A stretch of 64,000 bases of DNA from Carpediemonas membranifera (lineage: Eukaryota > Fornicata), in the NCBI GenBank assembly GCA_019828565.1, contig JAHDYR010000005.1:868001-932000 (forward strand). The letters are read 5' to 3'. The position numbers and the translations under genes are program-made. Of the stretch, positions 47,521 through 57,787 are shown piece after piece. Positions within the stretch are counted from its first letter, which is position 1; every line of letters begins with the position of its first letter. Below the pieces are notes generated by a model. It saw only the letters and a list, made by a program, of their open reading frames with translations. It ran no database searches and was not told where the DNA came from.

Positions 47521-49047
47521 ATGCTGCTCTGCTCCCTAACTGCAGTCAGCATTGCAGCGCTGCTAGGAGTGATGTTCTTCATGTATTTCGTGACGGATAT
47601 CCCCTCCGGCTGCGGCCAGTACCTCCTTGATCGTGGACTTGACGCCACTGCGTACGGCGTGCTGTCATCGATCTACGGATGGGTGAATAGCGTTCTTCCG
47701 CTATTCGCTGGCCTCATGTTGGATCACTTCGGCCGCTCTAAGTCGTACATCATCTTCACTGCTTGCATTGGGAGCGGCACACTGCTCTTCCTGCTCGGGA
47801 CAGCGACCCTCGACGCGCCCTTCCACTTCTCTCCGATGGCGGCCTTCGTGGTCATGTCGGTGGGCAGGGTTCTTTTCTCCGTTGGGGGCGACTCCGCCGT
47901 CTGCGCCAATGATACGATGCTCACAGCGCTGCTGCCCCCTGCAGTTGTTGCCACGTCGATCACTGTCTCGATCCTCGTCGGCCGTGTTGGCTCTGTCGTC
48001 AGCATGAACGCGGTGCCGCTGCTGATCGACCAGGTCGGGCTGGGGCCGTCCATGTACGTCGTCATGACCCTGCTGCTGCCCTTCACAGTCGCAGTCGCCG
48101 CAGCCAGCATCCTTGGGTACGCGGCCACTAAGCGGCGCAAGGCCCACACCCGTGCCATGCTGATGGTCGTAGAGGAGGGTGGCTTCCTCGATGAAGACGT
48201 CTCGTCCATTGACGCCGCGGAATACTTTGACGCCGCAGACGTACCTGACATGCCAGAGCTGCCGGCACCCCCGAATTCGACCAAGCCAGTCCCGAAGCCC
48301 GTGGCCGGCGTGCCGGTTGAGTCCCTCGACGCCGGCCTCCTAAAGGCCAGGCAGACGCTGTTGCAGCGTGTCTGGGAAGCTGTGAACATCCCTATCGTCG
48401 GGGTGCTACTGGCAATCATGTGCATGCCCTCCATGGGCTTCATCGCCTTCGGCTGGACATCCGTCGGCCAGGTCATTCTCGTCGCCAGGTCGGGCCTGGA
48501 GGCAGACGTCGCCGCCAGGTTGGTATCAGTCGCGAACTTGATCTCGATGCTGTCGCCGCTCTGGGCATTTATCATCGACCGCTTCCGCAAGCAGCTGGTG
48601 CTCATGCTTCTCTCAGGCGTGCTGTCGCTCGCGGCGTTCACCCTCCTCCTCATCCCAGGCAGCCCGCCGCTGCTCTCCATGGTCCTCCAGGGCATCGCCT
48701 TCTCCATCGCCTCGCCGTGCTGCTGGTCGTCTGTGCCTCTCTGCATCCGGGAGCAGAAGGTGGGCGTCGTCTTTGGGCTCCTCTCGTGCACCCTCAACCT
48801 GGGCCTTGGCCTCACCGCCCTCGTCGCCCCCGCGCTGATGACGCTGAACTGGGTACTCTCGATCGCCTGGTTCATCGCCTGCTCGCTGTTCACACTCGTC
48901 GCCGTCGTGTTCTTCATCGTCTACGACTTCCGCTACAACCACGGCCGGCTGTGGAGCACGAAGGCCGACCGCCCCAAGGCAACCCGACCCCCCACGCCGA
49001 GGGCCTACCCTGAAGTCACTGGGGGCGAACTAGAAGCCACTCTATGA
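47521..49047 (+). CDS. MFS transporter, MFSD1-like
   Basis: 508 residues, 12 predicted membrane helices. The N-terminal pattern (YFVTDIPSG, YGVLSSIYGWVNSVLPLFAGLMLDHFGRS) and GRVLFSVGGDSA with NDTM match MFSD1, a lysosomal dipeptide uniporter in animals. The central cytosolic loop is acidic and Pro-rich. The ATG at 47521 opens into TM1 after only a few residues, shorter than the usual N-terminal tail, so the start may lie elsewhere. A lysosome-like location is inferred from the family. Confidence 0.8.
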   Translation: MLLCSLTAVSIAALLGVMFFMYFVTDIPSGCGQYLLDRGLDATAYGVLSSIYGWVNSVLPLFAGLMLDHFGRSKSYIIFTACIGSGTLLFLLGTATLDAPFHFSPMAAFVVMSVGRVLFSVGGDSAVCANDTMLTALLPPAVVATSITVSILVGRVGSVVSMNAVPLLIDQVGLGPSMYVVMTLLLPFTVAVAAASILGYAATKRRKAHTRAMLMVVEEGGFLDEDVSSIDAAEYFDAADVPDMPELPAPPNSTKPVPKPVAGVPVESLDAGLLKARQTLLQRVWEAVNIPIVGVLLAIMCMPSMGFIAFGWTSVGQVILVARSGLEADVAARLVSVANLISMLSPLWAFIIDRFRKQLVLMLLSGVLSLAAFTLLLIPGSPPLLSMVLQGIAFSIASPCCWSSVPLCIREQKVGVVFGLLSCTLNLGLGLTALVAPALMTLNWVLSIAWFIACSLFTLVAVVFFIVYDFRYNHGRLWSTKADRPKATRPPTPRAYPEVTGGELEATL

Positions 49048-49539
49048 GCACTGTCACCGCTGTATCGTACATAAACGCTGCCTATGGCCGGCTGGGTGAT
49101 GGGCAACGCCAGCGCTTCTTATTATGACGGGTGACCCAGGAGGGTGACCGTCTGGCTGCCCATCTTTCCGAAGAAGAAGTGCAACGCTGAGTCCTTGTGA
49201 CGTCGCCGCTGTACCCAACTCGGCATAATGTAACAGTAACGAATCTGGCGGCTTGCTCGGCCGGGCTGAGGAGAGTGGAGGTGTGATTTGTGATGTACTT
49301 GGACGCAAATTTACGAATCCCCAAGAGATGGACACGCTGGACAAGGGTCAAGGAAGATTATATAAGCTGAATGGACATAAAACACACACCGCTGTACGAC
49401 AGCATCTTACGATTCGATCAAATCGGTAATCAAAATCAAGACGGCTTGCCCTTGACATGTCAGCATGTCGTTGACTCTCCATGTCAAATTGTACCATCAT
49501 CCAACCGCTTACAAGTAGGTGCACATAATAGCTTGTTCC
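49048..49539. other. Intergenic, 492 bases
   Basis: Between the MFSD1-like gene and the aminomutase gene. No gene seen. TATATAAG at about 49362 lies about 175 bases before the aminomutase start. Confidence 0.4.
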
Positions 49540-50878
49540 ATGGAGAAATACTTCGAATCTGTTGCTGATAAGTGGACTACGATCGCGTATGAGGACAAAA
49601 CAGACCCCAGCGTGTGGCCGAATTGCCAGAAGTTCCCACTGTACACCAACGTCTCCCGGGAAGACTGGGAGGATTGGCGGTGGCAGCTGAAGCACTCCCT
49701 TCACACCAAGGACGAGCTCGAGGCCCTTGGAGTGAACCTCGTGCCCGAAGAGCGCAAGGCTCTGGACAACATGGAAGGCCTCCTCAAGATGAGTATCACG
49801 CCCTACTGGGCCGTCCGCATGGACTTCAACGACCCGTCCGACCCCCTCCGGATTCAGTCGATCCCCACCCCCGCCGAGATCGAGACCCACGCCGAGAACG
49901 AGGCTGACCCTCTTGGCGAGGACCACGACATGGCTGTGCCCGGCCTGGTGCACAGGTACCCCGACCGCGTGCTCTTCCTCTGCAGCACGGTCTGCTCGAT
50001 GTACTGCCGGTTCTGCACCCGTAATCGTGTAGTCGCGAAGCCTGCGCCTTTCGCTGACGAGGAGAACTTCCAACAAGCCATCGACTACATCACTAACCAC
50101 CCCGAGATCCGCGACGTCCTGATCTCCGGCGGTGACTCCCTCCTCCTTTCGGACCAGAGGATTGACCAGATCCTGACCGCCGTCAGGGCCATCCCCCACG
50201 TCGAGTTCGTCCGTATCGGGTCCCGCGTGCCGTCTGCCATGCCCTACAGGGTCACCCCCGGCCTCATCGCCGTGTTCAAGAAGCACTCGCCGGTGTGGCT
50301 CTCCGTCCACTTTGACCATATCAGAGAGATGTCCCCCCAGGCCCGCAAGGCACTCACTATGCTCGCAGACGCCGGCATCCCGCTCGGGAACCAGACGGTG
50401 CTCATGCGTCACATCAACGACAGTGTCGCGAAGATGAAGACGCTCACCCACGAGCTGCTCAAGAACCGCGTACGCCCGTACTACATCGTACGCCCCGCTC
50501 CACCCCCTTCTTACCCAGTACCAGTGCGACCTCAGCGAGGGCATCTACCACTTCCGGACCCCGGTCGCCCGGGGAATCGAGATCATCGAGAACCTGCGTG
50601 GTTGGACCAGCGGCTACGCTGTCCCCAGATTCGTGGTCGACGCGCCTGGTGGTGGCGGCAAAATTGTCCTCCAGCCCCAGATGCTGCTCGACTACAAGCC
50701 CGGCGAGGTTACCCTCCGTAACTTCGAGGGTATGATAACCAAGTATTACGAGCCGGCTGAGCTAGTGAGCAAGGAGGATGAGCATCGCATGAAGACAATC
50801 CTCGGGAAGCACCCCCCTCTCGACGACGAGCTGCTGGTCGAGCGCTGCGACGGGAAGGTCCACTCCGATCATGTGTAA
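49540..50878 (+). CDS. Lysine 2,3-aminomutase (radical SAM), with a 31-nt intron
   Basis: 435 residues after splicing (exons 49540-50487 and 50519-50878). The radical-SAM cluster motif CSMYCRFC is followed by [14 protein letters not shown] and the [11 protein letters not shown] segment are typical. The second exon holds [27 protein letters not shown] (the PLP-binding Lys) and the zinc-domain end. KamA converts L-lysine to beta-lysine, the entry to clostridial lysine fermentation or an osmolyte. No partner genes (kamD, kamE) are seen. A bacterial-type gene carrying a spliceosomal intron. ATG at 49540; another at 49519 is in frame. Confidence 0.9.
50488..50518 (+). other. Spliceosomal intron, 31 nt, in aminomutase gene
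   Basis: Ends GTACGC and CTTACCCAG, phase 0. It interrupts the conserved [13 protein letters not shown] junction exactly: removal restores the family sequence with no loss or gain. Confidence 0.85.
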
Positions 50879-51248
50879 AGAGACATTGATGGACACAGTA
50901 GAAGGCTGGGCCAGTCCTATGGTTCAATTATTGCAGCTCAATCGGTCATTTGATGGGATTATCAGTCCGTTGGTCTTTTCTGACAATACTGTCATAGAAA
51001 CTGCGTATGAGGCAGAAAAGGCCGTTATCATACAGATGAAGCATATTTCATGAATAATCTTTAGTGAACGTTCATTGACGAGATTTTCCTACCTTTCCGG
51101 ATCTGCGAATGCGACAAACCTACGAATTTGCTTGGAAAGAAGATATATGAGAGGAAAGCACCAAGCGCCGTACATATCGATACCATCTGCACACACTGAC
51201 CTCTCTCCACTGTTCCTATCGAGCAGGAAGCACCAATCCCGCGTCCGC
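50879..51248. other. Intergenic, 370 bases
   Basis: Between aminomutase and the LEA2-like gene. No gene seen. The frame upstream of 51249 is open to 51075 but looks like leader. Confidence 0.4.
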
Positions 51249-51864
51249 ATGCTTCGAAATGCGATCGGGTCCAGCGTCTTCGGCGTGTGCACGCTGGCCA
51301 CCATTGGAGCGTGCATCCTAGCCCTCGCTGCTCTTGTAGCAACCATTGCAGCCGTCGTTCTTGTCGTCTACACCTTTGCAAGCGACGCTGCTCATCCCAA
51401 GTACGCCATCACTTCATATCGGCTGGACCCCGCGTCTGTTAGAGTCAACTTCGAGCCGAGATTCGCGATCAAGTGTATCATATACGCTGAGCTCGAGACG
51501 GAGAGCGTTCTCCCGCTGTACCTCAAGAACATCGGCTACGACGTCTATGTGCTGAACAAACAGGTCGGAGTGGCAGCAACGCAGGATGGCGTGCTCTACG
51601 AGATGATGCCCGGCCACCGAAACCAATCCGTCCCTGTGCATGTCGACATTTTGCCGACCGAGCACAGTGCTCTGCTGTTGCTCCATTGGAAGTATGCTGC
51701 CCGACCCCCATTTACATAGGTTATACGGCCGACTGCAGATCAACCTGCTGAACGGCAGGACCCGGGTCGGTGTGAGGATCCCAGTCATCAAGCAGGAGTT
51801 CTGGCAGTCCCACGCCCTCGACAACGAGAGTTTCGTCGTGACCAAGGATTTCCTGGATACATGA
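51249..51864 (+). CDS. LEA2-like membrane protein with a 28-nt intron
   Basis: 195 residues after splicing (exons 51249-51691 and 51720-51864). A membrane helix at about 15-42 (ALAALVATIAAVVLVVYTF) is followed by a LEA2/NHL-type beta-sandwich: HPKYAITSYRLDP, then VNFEPRFAIKCIIYAELETES and the LYLKNIGYDVYVLNKQVG strands. The second exon adds LYGRLQINLLNGRTRVGV. LEA2 proteins are mostly plant membrane or stress proteins; in protists the role is unknown. The 5' part is also found degraded at 53219-53315. ATG at 51249 chosen because the duplicated region and the membrane helix follow it. Confidence 0.65.
51692..51719 (+). other. Spliceosomal intron, 28 nt, in LEA2-like gene
   Basis: Ends GTATGC and TTTACATAG, phase 2. 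Unspliced, the frame stops at the TAG that ends the intron. Splicing joins LLHWK to LYGRLQINL. Confidence 0.72.
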
Positions 51865-51925
51865 GGCAATAATGTTGTGAATAAACAGTGCCGCCGCAGT
51901 TTTATGTCAGAGTTCAAGGTCGGCG

Positions 51926-53111
51926 TCAGCCAGGCCCAGTGGGGCCCTGCTCAGGAAACAGCCGATCCTGCAGCTTCTGCATCCTGGCGGCGTCCGCGTC
52001 GTCGCCCGTACACTTGAGATACTCGATCTGCTCTGACAGGGCTGCCATGATCTTCGAGTCCCTGGATGCCCCGATTTGCCGAGACACTACCTCATGCACG
52101 TCCAGCTCGATCGGCTTGCCCCGTATCTTCAGTGCCCCCAAGTTTCTCAGTAAGAAGCTGTCTGACAACGAAGCCCGCACCATGCCCGAGACGAGCGTGG
52201 AGGCGGCCGCGGTGTCCGGGTGCGACTCGATGCGGGAGCACGTGTTCACGACGTCCCCGATGACGGTGAAGCAGTACCGCCCATTGCCGCCGTACGTCCC
52301 CTGCATGACGGTCCCCCTGTGTAGTGCGATGCGGCAGCGGAAGGAGGGCAGCTGGAACGTCTCACGCCACTCTGGGCACTCGCACAGCTGGCCGAGCATG
52401 TTATGGATGTCCAGCGCTGCCCCCACGGCCCTGTCGCAGCTGTCGACCTTGTCGCACGGCCACAGCACGAGGGTCGCCCCGCTCATGGTCTTGTCGATCG
52501 TCCCGCCGTAGTCATCGACCAGCTTGGCCACGATGCGGTAGTAGTTGTGGAGCAGGACGTGCTGCTCCCGCACGCTGAGAGAGACAAGGAGGTGCTCGAA
52601 CTCGAGGATGTGACTGTGTGAGGTGGCGGCTGAGGACGTACATGTACATGATCACGAAGAACCCCGGAGTCGGGTGGAAGACATGCGTGTCCGGGGCCGA
52701 CTGCAGCCGCTCGAGCAGGGCTGGGGGAAGGTAGCGAGCCATGCGGCTGGCCATGGCAGCGTCGGCGTGGCATCGGGGACAGGAATCGATGACTGGACGG
52801 AGAAAGGGGTATGACCGCCAGAGCTGCACCGCGTGCGTCTTGAGATGCGGGCTGGGGGGCGCCAGGAGGTGGAAGCCGAGGGCCAATACGGTAAAGGAGA
52901 CTGCGAAGAGCCTGTAGAGAATGGTGAGGAAGGAATTGCGGCAGAGAGGGGAGCATGACGCCGATGATTGCTGCAAGAGATCCTCAAAGGCCTTTGATCC
53001 GTCATCAAAGCTTGTCGCCCACAGAAAGAGGCACGAAAGGAGAAAGAGCACGTATGCTTCGCTGAGTAGAACAATCGAGCTGCTGAATGATCGCAAGGAG
53101 ATGTCCACCAT
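51926..53111 (-). CDS. Degenerate class III nucleotide cyclase, membrane-bound, with a 28-nt intron
   Basis: 385 residues after removal of 52614-52641. Two or three hydrophobic segments (about 10-35 and 60-85), a helical linker ARYLPPALLERL, then a class III cyclase domain: FVIMYIHILEFE, GGTIDKTMSGATLVLW, IALHRGTVMQGTYGG, YCFTVIGDVVNTCSRIE. Both metal-binding Asp are missing (His158 in the first motif; Gly202 replaces Asp of GDA), while the ribose-binding Asn and Arg of VNTCSR remain. Catalysis is therefore unlikely; a regulatory or nucleotide-binding role is possible. ATG at 53109-53111. Confidence 0.75.
52614..52641 (-). other. Spliceosomal intron, 28 nt, in cyclase gene
   Basis: Minus-strand ends GTACGT and CTCACACAG, phase 2. 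Removal joins VIMY to IHILEFEHLL and restores alignment with the first cyclase motif. The 3' end closely resembles Giardia intron ends. Confidence 0.75.
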
Positions 53112-53429
53112 CCATGAAGATCAAGCGCTCAACTGTTCATCTACAGTGTCGAACATAGCGATGAACCAATATTGGCCAGGCACGCCAGACTGCGGGTAGC
53201 CACCCCAACCTCGCTCATCGAAGCACCAGTCACGCGTCGGTGTGCTTCGAAATGTGATCGTCCAGCGTCTTCGGCGTGCACGCTGGCCATCATCGGAGCG
53301 TGCATCCAAGCCGCGACGGCCTAAGCCCCCAATCACCTGCGCTCAGCGACTCCGGCCTCCTGCTAGTTTGACCTGTGCCTGCAGTGATGTTGACTTTGAG
53401 AGTGGCACAACACCTCCCGCTGACTCTGG
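53112..53429. other. Intergenic, 318 bases, with a gene relic
   Basis: Between the divergent cyclase and DUF229 starts. The middle (53219-53315) is a decayed copy of the LEA2-like gene 5' end. Confidence 0.5.
53219..53315 (+). pseudogene. Decayed 5' fragment of the LEA2-like gene
   Basis: Aligns with 51225-51325 through shared words such as GCTTCGAAATG, TCCAGCGTCTTCGGCG, CACGCTGGCCA and GGAGCGTGCATCC. The ATG is replaced by GTG and two 2-base gaps break the frame. The two copies flank the cyclase gene in the same orientation. Confidence 0.7.
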
Positions 53430-55391
53430 ATGGGAGGATCACGCATACACCGGAGAATACAGCATGTATTAGCGGTGCGTTACCGTTTCCTTCGTGTTTT
53501 TGCGTTGCTTTCTTCTTTTCTTATCATTACCGTGGCATCCTTCGTTCTCAGCTTGTATATCACACTAAGGAGCCCAGACAGGCTCTTCGCCAACAGCAAA
53601 GGGTCAAGTGACCCACTATTCCCGCCGTTCAACGACACAACCATCCCCCCATTCTTCCGACGCCACCCCTACGACACGATGGCGACGTATGGCGAGGGCC
53701 TGACTGGAGCTCCCACACCAGACCAGAAGGGCGAGAAACTCATCGCCTCTAGTGTCCGATGGCACCAGTATCCAACCAACACCTGCGCCAATCATCGGAG
53801 CAACCTCAGCAAGCGTGACGGGGTCCTCATCCGACCCACGCCCGGCCTCAGGAACTTCTATATCAGCCGCAGCGAGAACAACGTGACCCGCCCCGCCTTG
53901 ACCAAGACATACGACCTCCCGATGTCGCCGTGTCCCGAGTACGAGCGTGTGCAGCCCAACACACTCGTCACCCAGCTCACCCACAAGCCCCGCCTCAACT
54001 CATTCAGCTCGGTGCAGCTTTTGTACAGTATTCCGGATCTGTCAGGCATTGTTATGGCCAAGCAGCGGTCCGTGGAGACCGAGGGGGTGAAGCACGTCGC
54101 CATCCTCATGGTCGATGCCGTGTCACGGGCAAACTTCATGCGGCAGCTCCCCGGGGTCGCCCAGTACTTCAACCAGTCCCTAACAGACCCAGCCTCGCCC
54201 TTCGTGCCCTTCTTCTTCCCGTACGCCCACACCATGAACCTCAACTCCCGCCCAAACCAGTACGCCATGTTTACGGGCGCCACGTTCGAATGGAAGCGGC
54301 GGGAGATGATCTGGGAGACTGCGGGCAGAGAGGGGTGGGTGACCGCGCTGTTTAGCCAGGACTGCGGCGACGACGTCCGCCGGCCATTCAAAGGGAACCT
54401 CGACGACTGGGACGTCGCCTTCGCCGGCTTCCTGTGCGATCGGGTGTACCAGTACAACATCCACGGCCCGGCCAACGGCAAGAGGTGCATGGGCGGCGAG
54501 GGGTCGTTCGAGCAGGTCTCCCGGCTCAATATGGAGTTCATCGAGAAGATCGGGAACGGGGGCGGGAGCGCCTGGACGATGCTGTCGATCATGGAGGCCC
54601 ACAACAGCAAGGGCCTCCACTTCATCGGAAACTTGCAGCCCGAGATCCTCGACTACGTCCGGAACGTCACAACAAGGGGCGACACAGCACTCGTCGTGGT
54701 GTCAGATCACGGCATGCACTACGGCCCGATCACCCTCAACGGCATGGGCCTGCGGGAGCTGAGGCAGCCTCTCCTAGCGTTCCTGATGCCGCGACGGTGG
54801 ACGGAGACCCACGCCAACGAGACGGCCGCCCTGACTGCGAACCAGGACACGTTTATTAGCCTCAAGGACCTGTACTCGACCCTGGCCGACCTCAGCGGGA
54901 TAGCGGACTCGGCCCCTGAGTTCGACGCTTCGAGGTCGATGCTGAGGTTGATGAATTCAAGCAGGGGGTGTGCCGAGGGTGGGGTTAAGGACGCGTGGTG
55001 CTCACTGATCCCATATAAGACGACGCTACTGGCCCTTGACTCGGAGCTGGCCGTCAGCAGTCTGAAGGCAGCCACCGACCACATCAACAGCCTGACTGAG
55101 GAGCACAGGGATGCGTGCGACCTCCACCGGCCGGGCAAGTTTTATGAGGCGGCCACGTTCGTTCGGCCAGACGGCTTCAGGGAGGTCCGTCTCTCCTTCA
55201 CGACCCGTCCCCTCCGCTTCTACTGGTTTGTAACAGTGGTGTACAATTCTGCGGGTGACCCGGTCGACTTTGACGTGTTCAGCATCATGAAGGACTCGAC
55301 TACCGACTGCACACCCAAGGGGGTTGACACCAACCTGTGCAACTGCTCCACACGCTGGGCACGGCTCACCGATTACATACGGCAGTATTAG
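53430..55391 (+). CDS. DUF229-family type II membrane enzyme
   Basis: 653 residues. A membrane helix at about 22-45 (VFALLSSFLIITVASFVLSLY) is followed by an extracellular/luminal domain of the alkaline phosphatase-sulfatase fold: KHVAILMVDAVSRANFMRQLP (metal Asp and candidate nucleophile Ser), PNQYAMFTG, and SDHGMHYG (metal Asp-His). Cys and N-glycosylation-type sites are frequent. DUF229 is known mainly from animals and its substrate is unknown. ATG at 53430. It ends VDTNLCNCSTRW with a Cys-rich tail. Confidence 0.82.
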   Translation: MGGSRIHRRIQHVLAVRYRFLRVFALLSSFLIITVASFVLSLYITLRSPDRLFANSKGSSDPLFPPFNDTTIPPFFRRHPYDTMATYGEGLTGAPTPDQKGEKLIASSVRWHQYPTNTCANHRSNLSKRDGVLIRPTPGLRNFYISRSENNVTRPALTKTYDLPMSPCPEYERVQPNTLVTQLTHKPRLNSFSSVQLLYSIPDLSGIVMAKQRSVETEGVKHVAILMVDAVSRANFMRQLPGVAQYFNQSLTDPASPFVPFFFPYAHTMNLNSRPNQYAMFTGATFEWKRREMIWETAGREGWVTALFSQDCGDDVRRPFKGNLDDWDVAFAGFLCDRVYQYNIHGPANGKRCMGGEGSFEQVSRLNMEFIEKIGNGGGSAWTMLSIMEAHNSKGLHFIGNLQPEILDYVRNVTTRGDTALVVVSDHGMHYGPITLNGMGLRELRQPLLAFLMPRRWTETHANETAALTANQDTFISLKDLYSTLADLSGIADSAPEFDASRSMLRLMNSSRGCAEGGVKDAWCSLIPYKTTLLALDSELAVSSLKAATDHINSLTEEHRDACDLHRPGKFYEAATFVRPDGFREVRLSFTTRPLRFYWFVTVVYNSAGDPVDFDVFSIMKDSTTDCTPKGVDTNLCNCSTRWARLTDYIRQY

Positions 55392-55949
55392 TACAAGCTT
55401 CTGATGGTTAGAATGACGCCACCGTCAATGACTCCGTGACTGGCGCTCCCCTGAGCCGTCGCCAGTCTGGCACCAGCGCGGCCTGATTGCTGTGCATTTC
55501 GGCATTCTCGGACAACTGCCCTGCATTCTAATCCGAAAAGAAGGGCCCAGGCGGTGATGGTGGCGACTGTCTACTACAGGAAGGTCGTCTGAGTGGGGCA
55601 GGCGGTGACCATGGGGACCTTAGATGCGCGGCCGACCACAGTTCAGCACAGGCCCAGCGACCCATGGATCAACACAGACGAATCGACGTCATCAGGGGGA
55701 TGGCTGTCGTTGACTCATTCTCCAACCCCTTCGATCTTCGTCTCGTTAAACAAAATCGCAGTTTTGGGCACATGATCGTGTCTCGCGTTTTTGCAACCAC
55801 ATTGCAAACGTTGTTGAATAGTCATATCAATGGGAGTTCCAGGACTTAAACACGAAATATCCTACAAGCTTCGGCTGAAGAGTAGTGAAAAAGGGAATAA
55901 GAGACAGAAATAAGCACTGAATAAGATAGAGGATGAATTAGAGCTTAAC
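55392..55949. other. Intergenic, 558 bases, with a dispersed repeat
   Basis: No gene recognised. It contains the first copy (55395-55475) of a short repeat also found at 58093-58162. Confidence 0.45.
55395..55475 (+). repeat. Short intergenic repeat, copy 1
   Basis: Shares AAGCTTCTGAT-like start, CACCGTCAATGACTCCG, CTGGCGCTC and GTCTGGCAC with 58093-58162, same orientation. The two copies flank the PIN/XPG-like gene. Confidence 0.7.
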
Positions 55950-57782
55950 ATGAATGTTGAGCTCTTCATTGATTGGCCTAATGCCAGTAACACTTTTCTT
56001 GATCTCGTTTCGTCTTGGACAAAGCGACAGGACCGCGAATCACTCCCAACATTCACCATGGACGAGCTCACTGACGAGATCCGCGACATGCTGAGACAGC
56101 TGGCAAGGCTCCCAGTCGGGAAGGTCATCATCTTTGACGATGGAAACGGCAAGCAGCTCAAGCCACATGCCCGTATGAAGAACATGAGACAGACATTCTC
56201 GGAATGCGGCCTGCTCGAGAGTGATGGGGTCACCCCCGTCCCGGGTGCGGGCAAGAATTCCTGTTTGCTCAGAAGCGACTTCTTCCCCGTTCGCCGGAAC
56301 CTCATGGACCGGATCCCGGGTATCGTCGACGAGCTTGGCAAGGAGCTTGGCACAGATCGCCTCGAATATCGATGCGATATTCTCAACGAGGCTGACACGC
56401 TCATTTTTCGAGTGGTCGTCGACTCTGAGTCTGCGCCAGCCAGAGTCCCGGTCATCCTCAGCGACGACACAGACTTCCACCTGATGTCCGAGAAGGCCCA
56501 CGTCGCCAAGTTCTCGGACCTGCTCGACTTGGTCAAAAAAAGGACACCGGGCAGCGTCGACTCAAGACGGTCACGTACATGCGGTACCTGGCCGTCATCG
56601 CCAGGCAGGACCGGAAGACCCCACCGAATTCCAATGCCCCCAAGCAGTTCGACCAGCCCCTTTTCACTCGAGCTGCTATTGCCGCTGTGATTGCGGGGAA
56701 CGACCGCAGCGTGGAGGTCCGCGGGCATATGTTCAAGAGCAAGTACTTGTCCAAAATTGAGCAGCGCGAGATCAGGAACCCAGGCCACCTTAAGATACCC
56801 TACCAGAGGGGGATACGCCCCTCGAAAGGCCTTTTTTCTTCATCTTCCTGCGCTTGAACGACCGTTGGATGGAGATCATCAAGGACGAGGGTGTCGAGCA
56901 GGCCCTGAGGGACACCCTCCTGCTCAGCTCCCGCCCCTGCCCCGACTCCCTTGGGGAGACGAGGACCCGAACCACTGGCAAGGATCTGGCAGAATATCTC
57001 GAGGCCACATTCCCCGATCTCTATGACAAGTTCAAGGATGAGCTTGAGGCCAGTCTCTCATATCGGGCGACCGCCCGCTTTGATCCGAACCTGTGCGCGT
57101 TGTGTGAGTTCTACCTCAACAAGAGGCGCCGCGATGGCTTGTTCAACGGTCCAATGCTGCTGTACCTGCCCTGTGGCGAAGACGAGAAACAGCCGCGGGA
57201 CCTCGACCGCGGTGCGATCCGGAAGGACTTCGATCTCGCCGCCGAGAAGTTGCACGGCAGGGTGGCCGGGTTCGACGACTCAGCTCATGACCGGACCTGG
57301 CACTTCTCCGAGGACATGCCGTGGAAGGGCCCCTGCTCCATCGCCCGGGACGTCATCCTCGGCCTCATCGTGACCAGCCACCTGACCGGCCACACCGAGG
57401 TGCTGGGCTGGATCTGGACGTCCTCGACTACGAGCTGCGAGACACGGACGACCTGTTCGGGTGGGTCACGGCAGCGGCGTATGTAATGAGGCTTGCCGAG
57501 CCGTTAGAAGAGGATACCCGCAAGGTCGTTGCATCATTCCGCGACGCCCACGATGCGATGGTTGACGCCAGGGTCAACCCGACGCACGAGAACAAGCTGA
57601 CCGCTGCCCTCATTGCTGTCCCGGCCGAGCTCAACGACCAGGTCCAGAGTGTCCTCGAGGCGCAGCAAGGTGCCATCCGGGCACTGACGTGGCGTGGTTA
57701 TAAGGAGGCGATGCCGGAGTTCACCCAGATCGCGATACTGGTCGAGTCAGTGACTCGTATCTATTCCAAGGGGAGCGAGTGA
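55950..57782 (+). pseudogene. PIN/XPG-like (Asteroid-type) gene with three one-base losses
   Basis: About 610 codons in three frames. The N terminus (VELFIDWPNAS) and the segment NEADTLIFRVV with ILSDDTDFHLMS resemble acidic centres of PIN/FEN-like nucleases of the Asteroid type. Frame breaks: at A7 near 56536-56542, at G5 near 56809-56813, and at GGCTGG near 57406-57411; in each, one extra base would keep the frame. No splice signals fit. Either assembly errors in homopolymers or a young pseudogene. The last frame ends YSKGSE with the stop overlapping AGTAAA. Nuclease assignment is tentative. Confidence 0.5.
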
Positions 57783-57787
57783 GTAAA
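57782..57787 (+). terminator. AGTAAA poly(A)-like element at the PIN/XPG-like stop
   Basis: Overlaps the TGA stop of the third frame, supporting that frame as the true 3' end. Confidence 0.5.

Noticed and set aside
56530-57415. Introns as the cause of the frame breaks in the PIN/XPG-like gene
   Set aside because: No GTNYGY or YTNACNYAG signals occur near the breaks; single-base losses fit all three.
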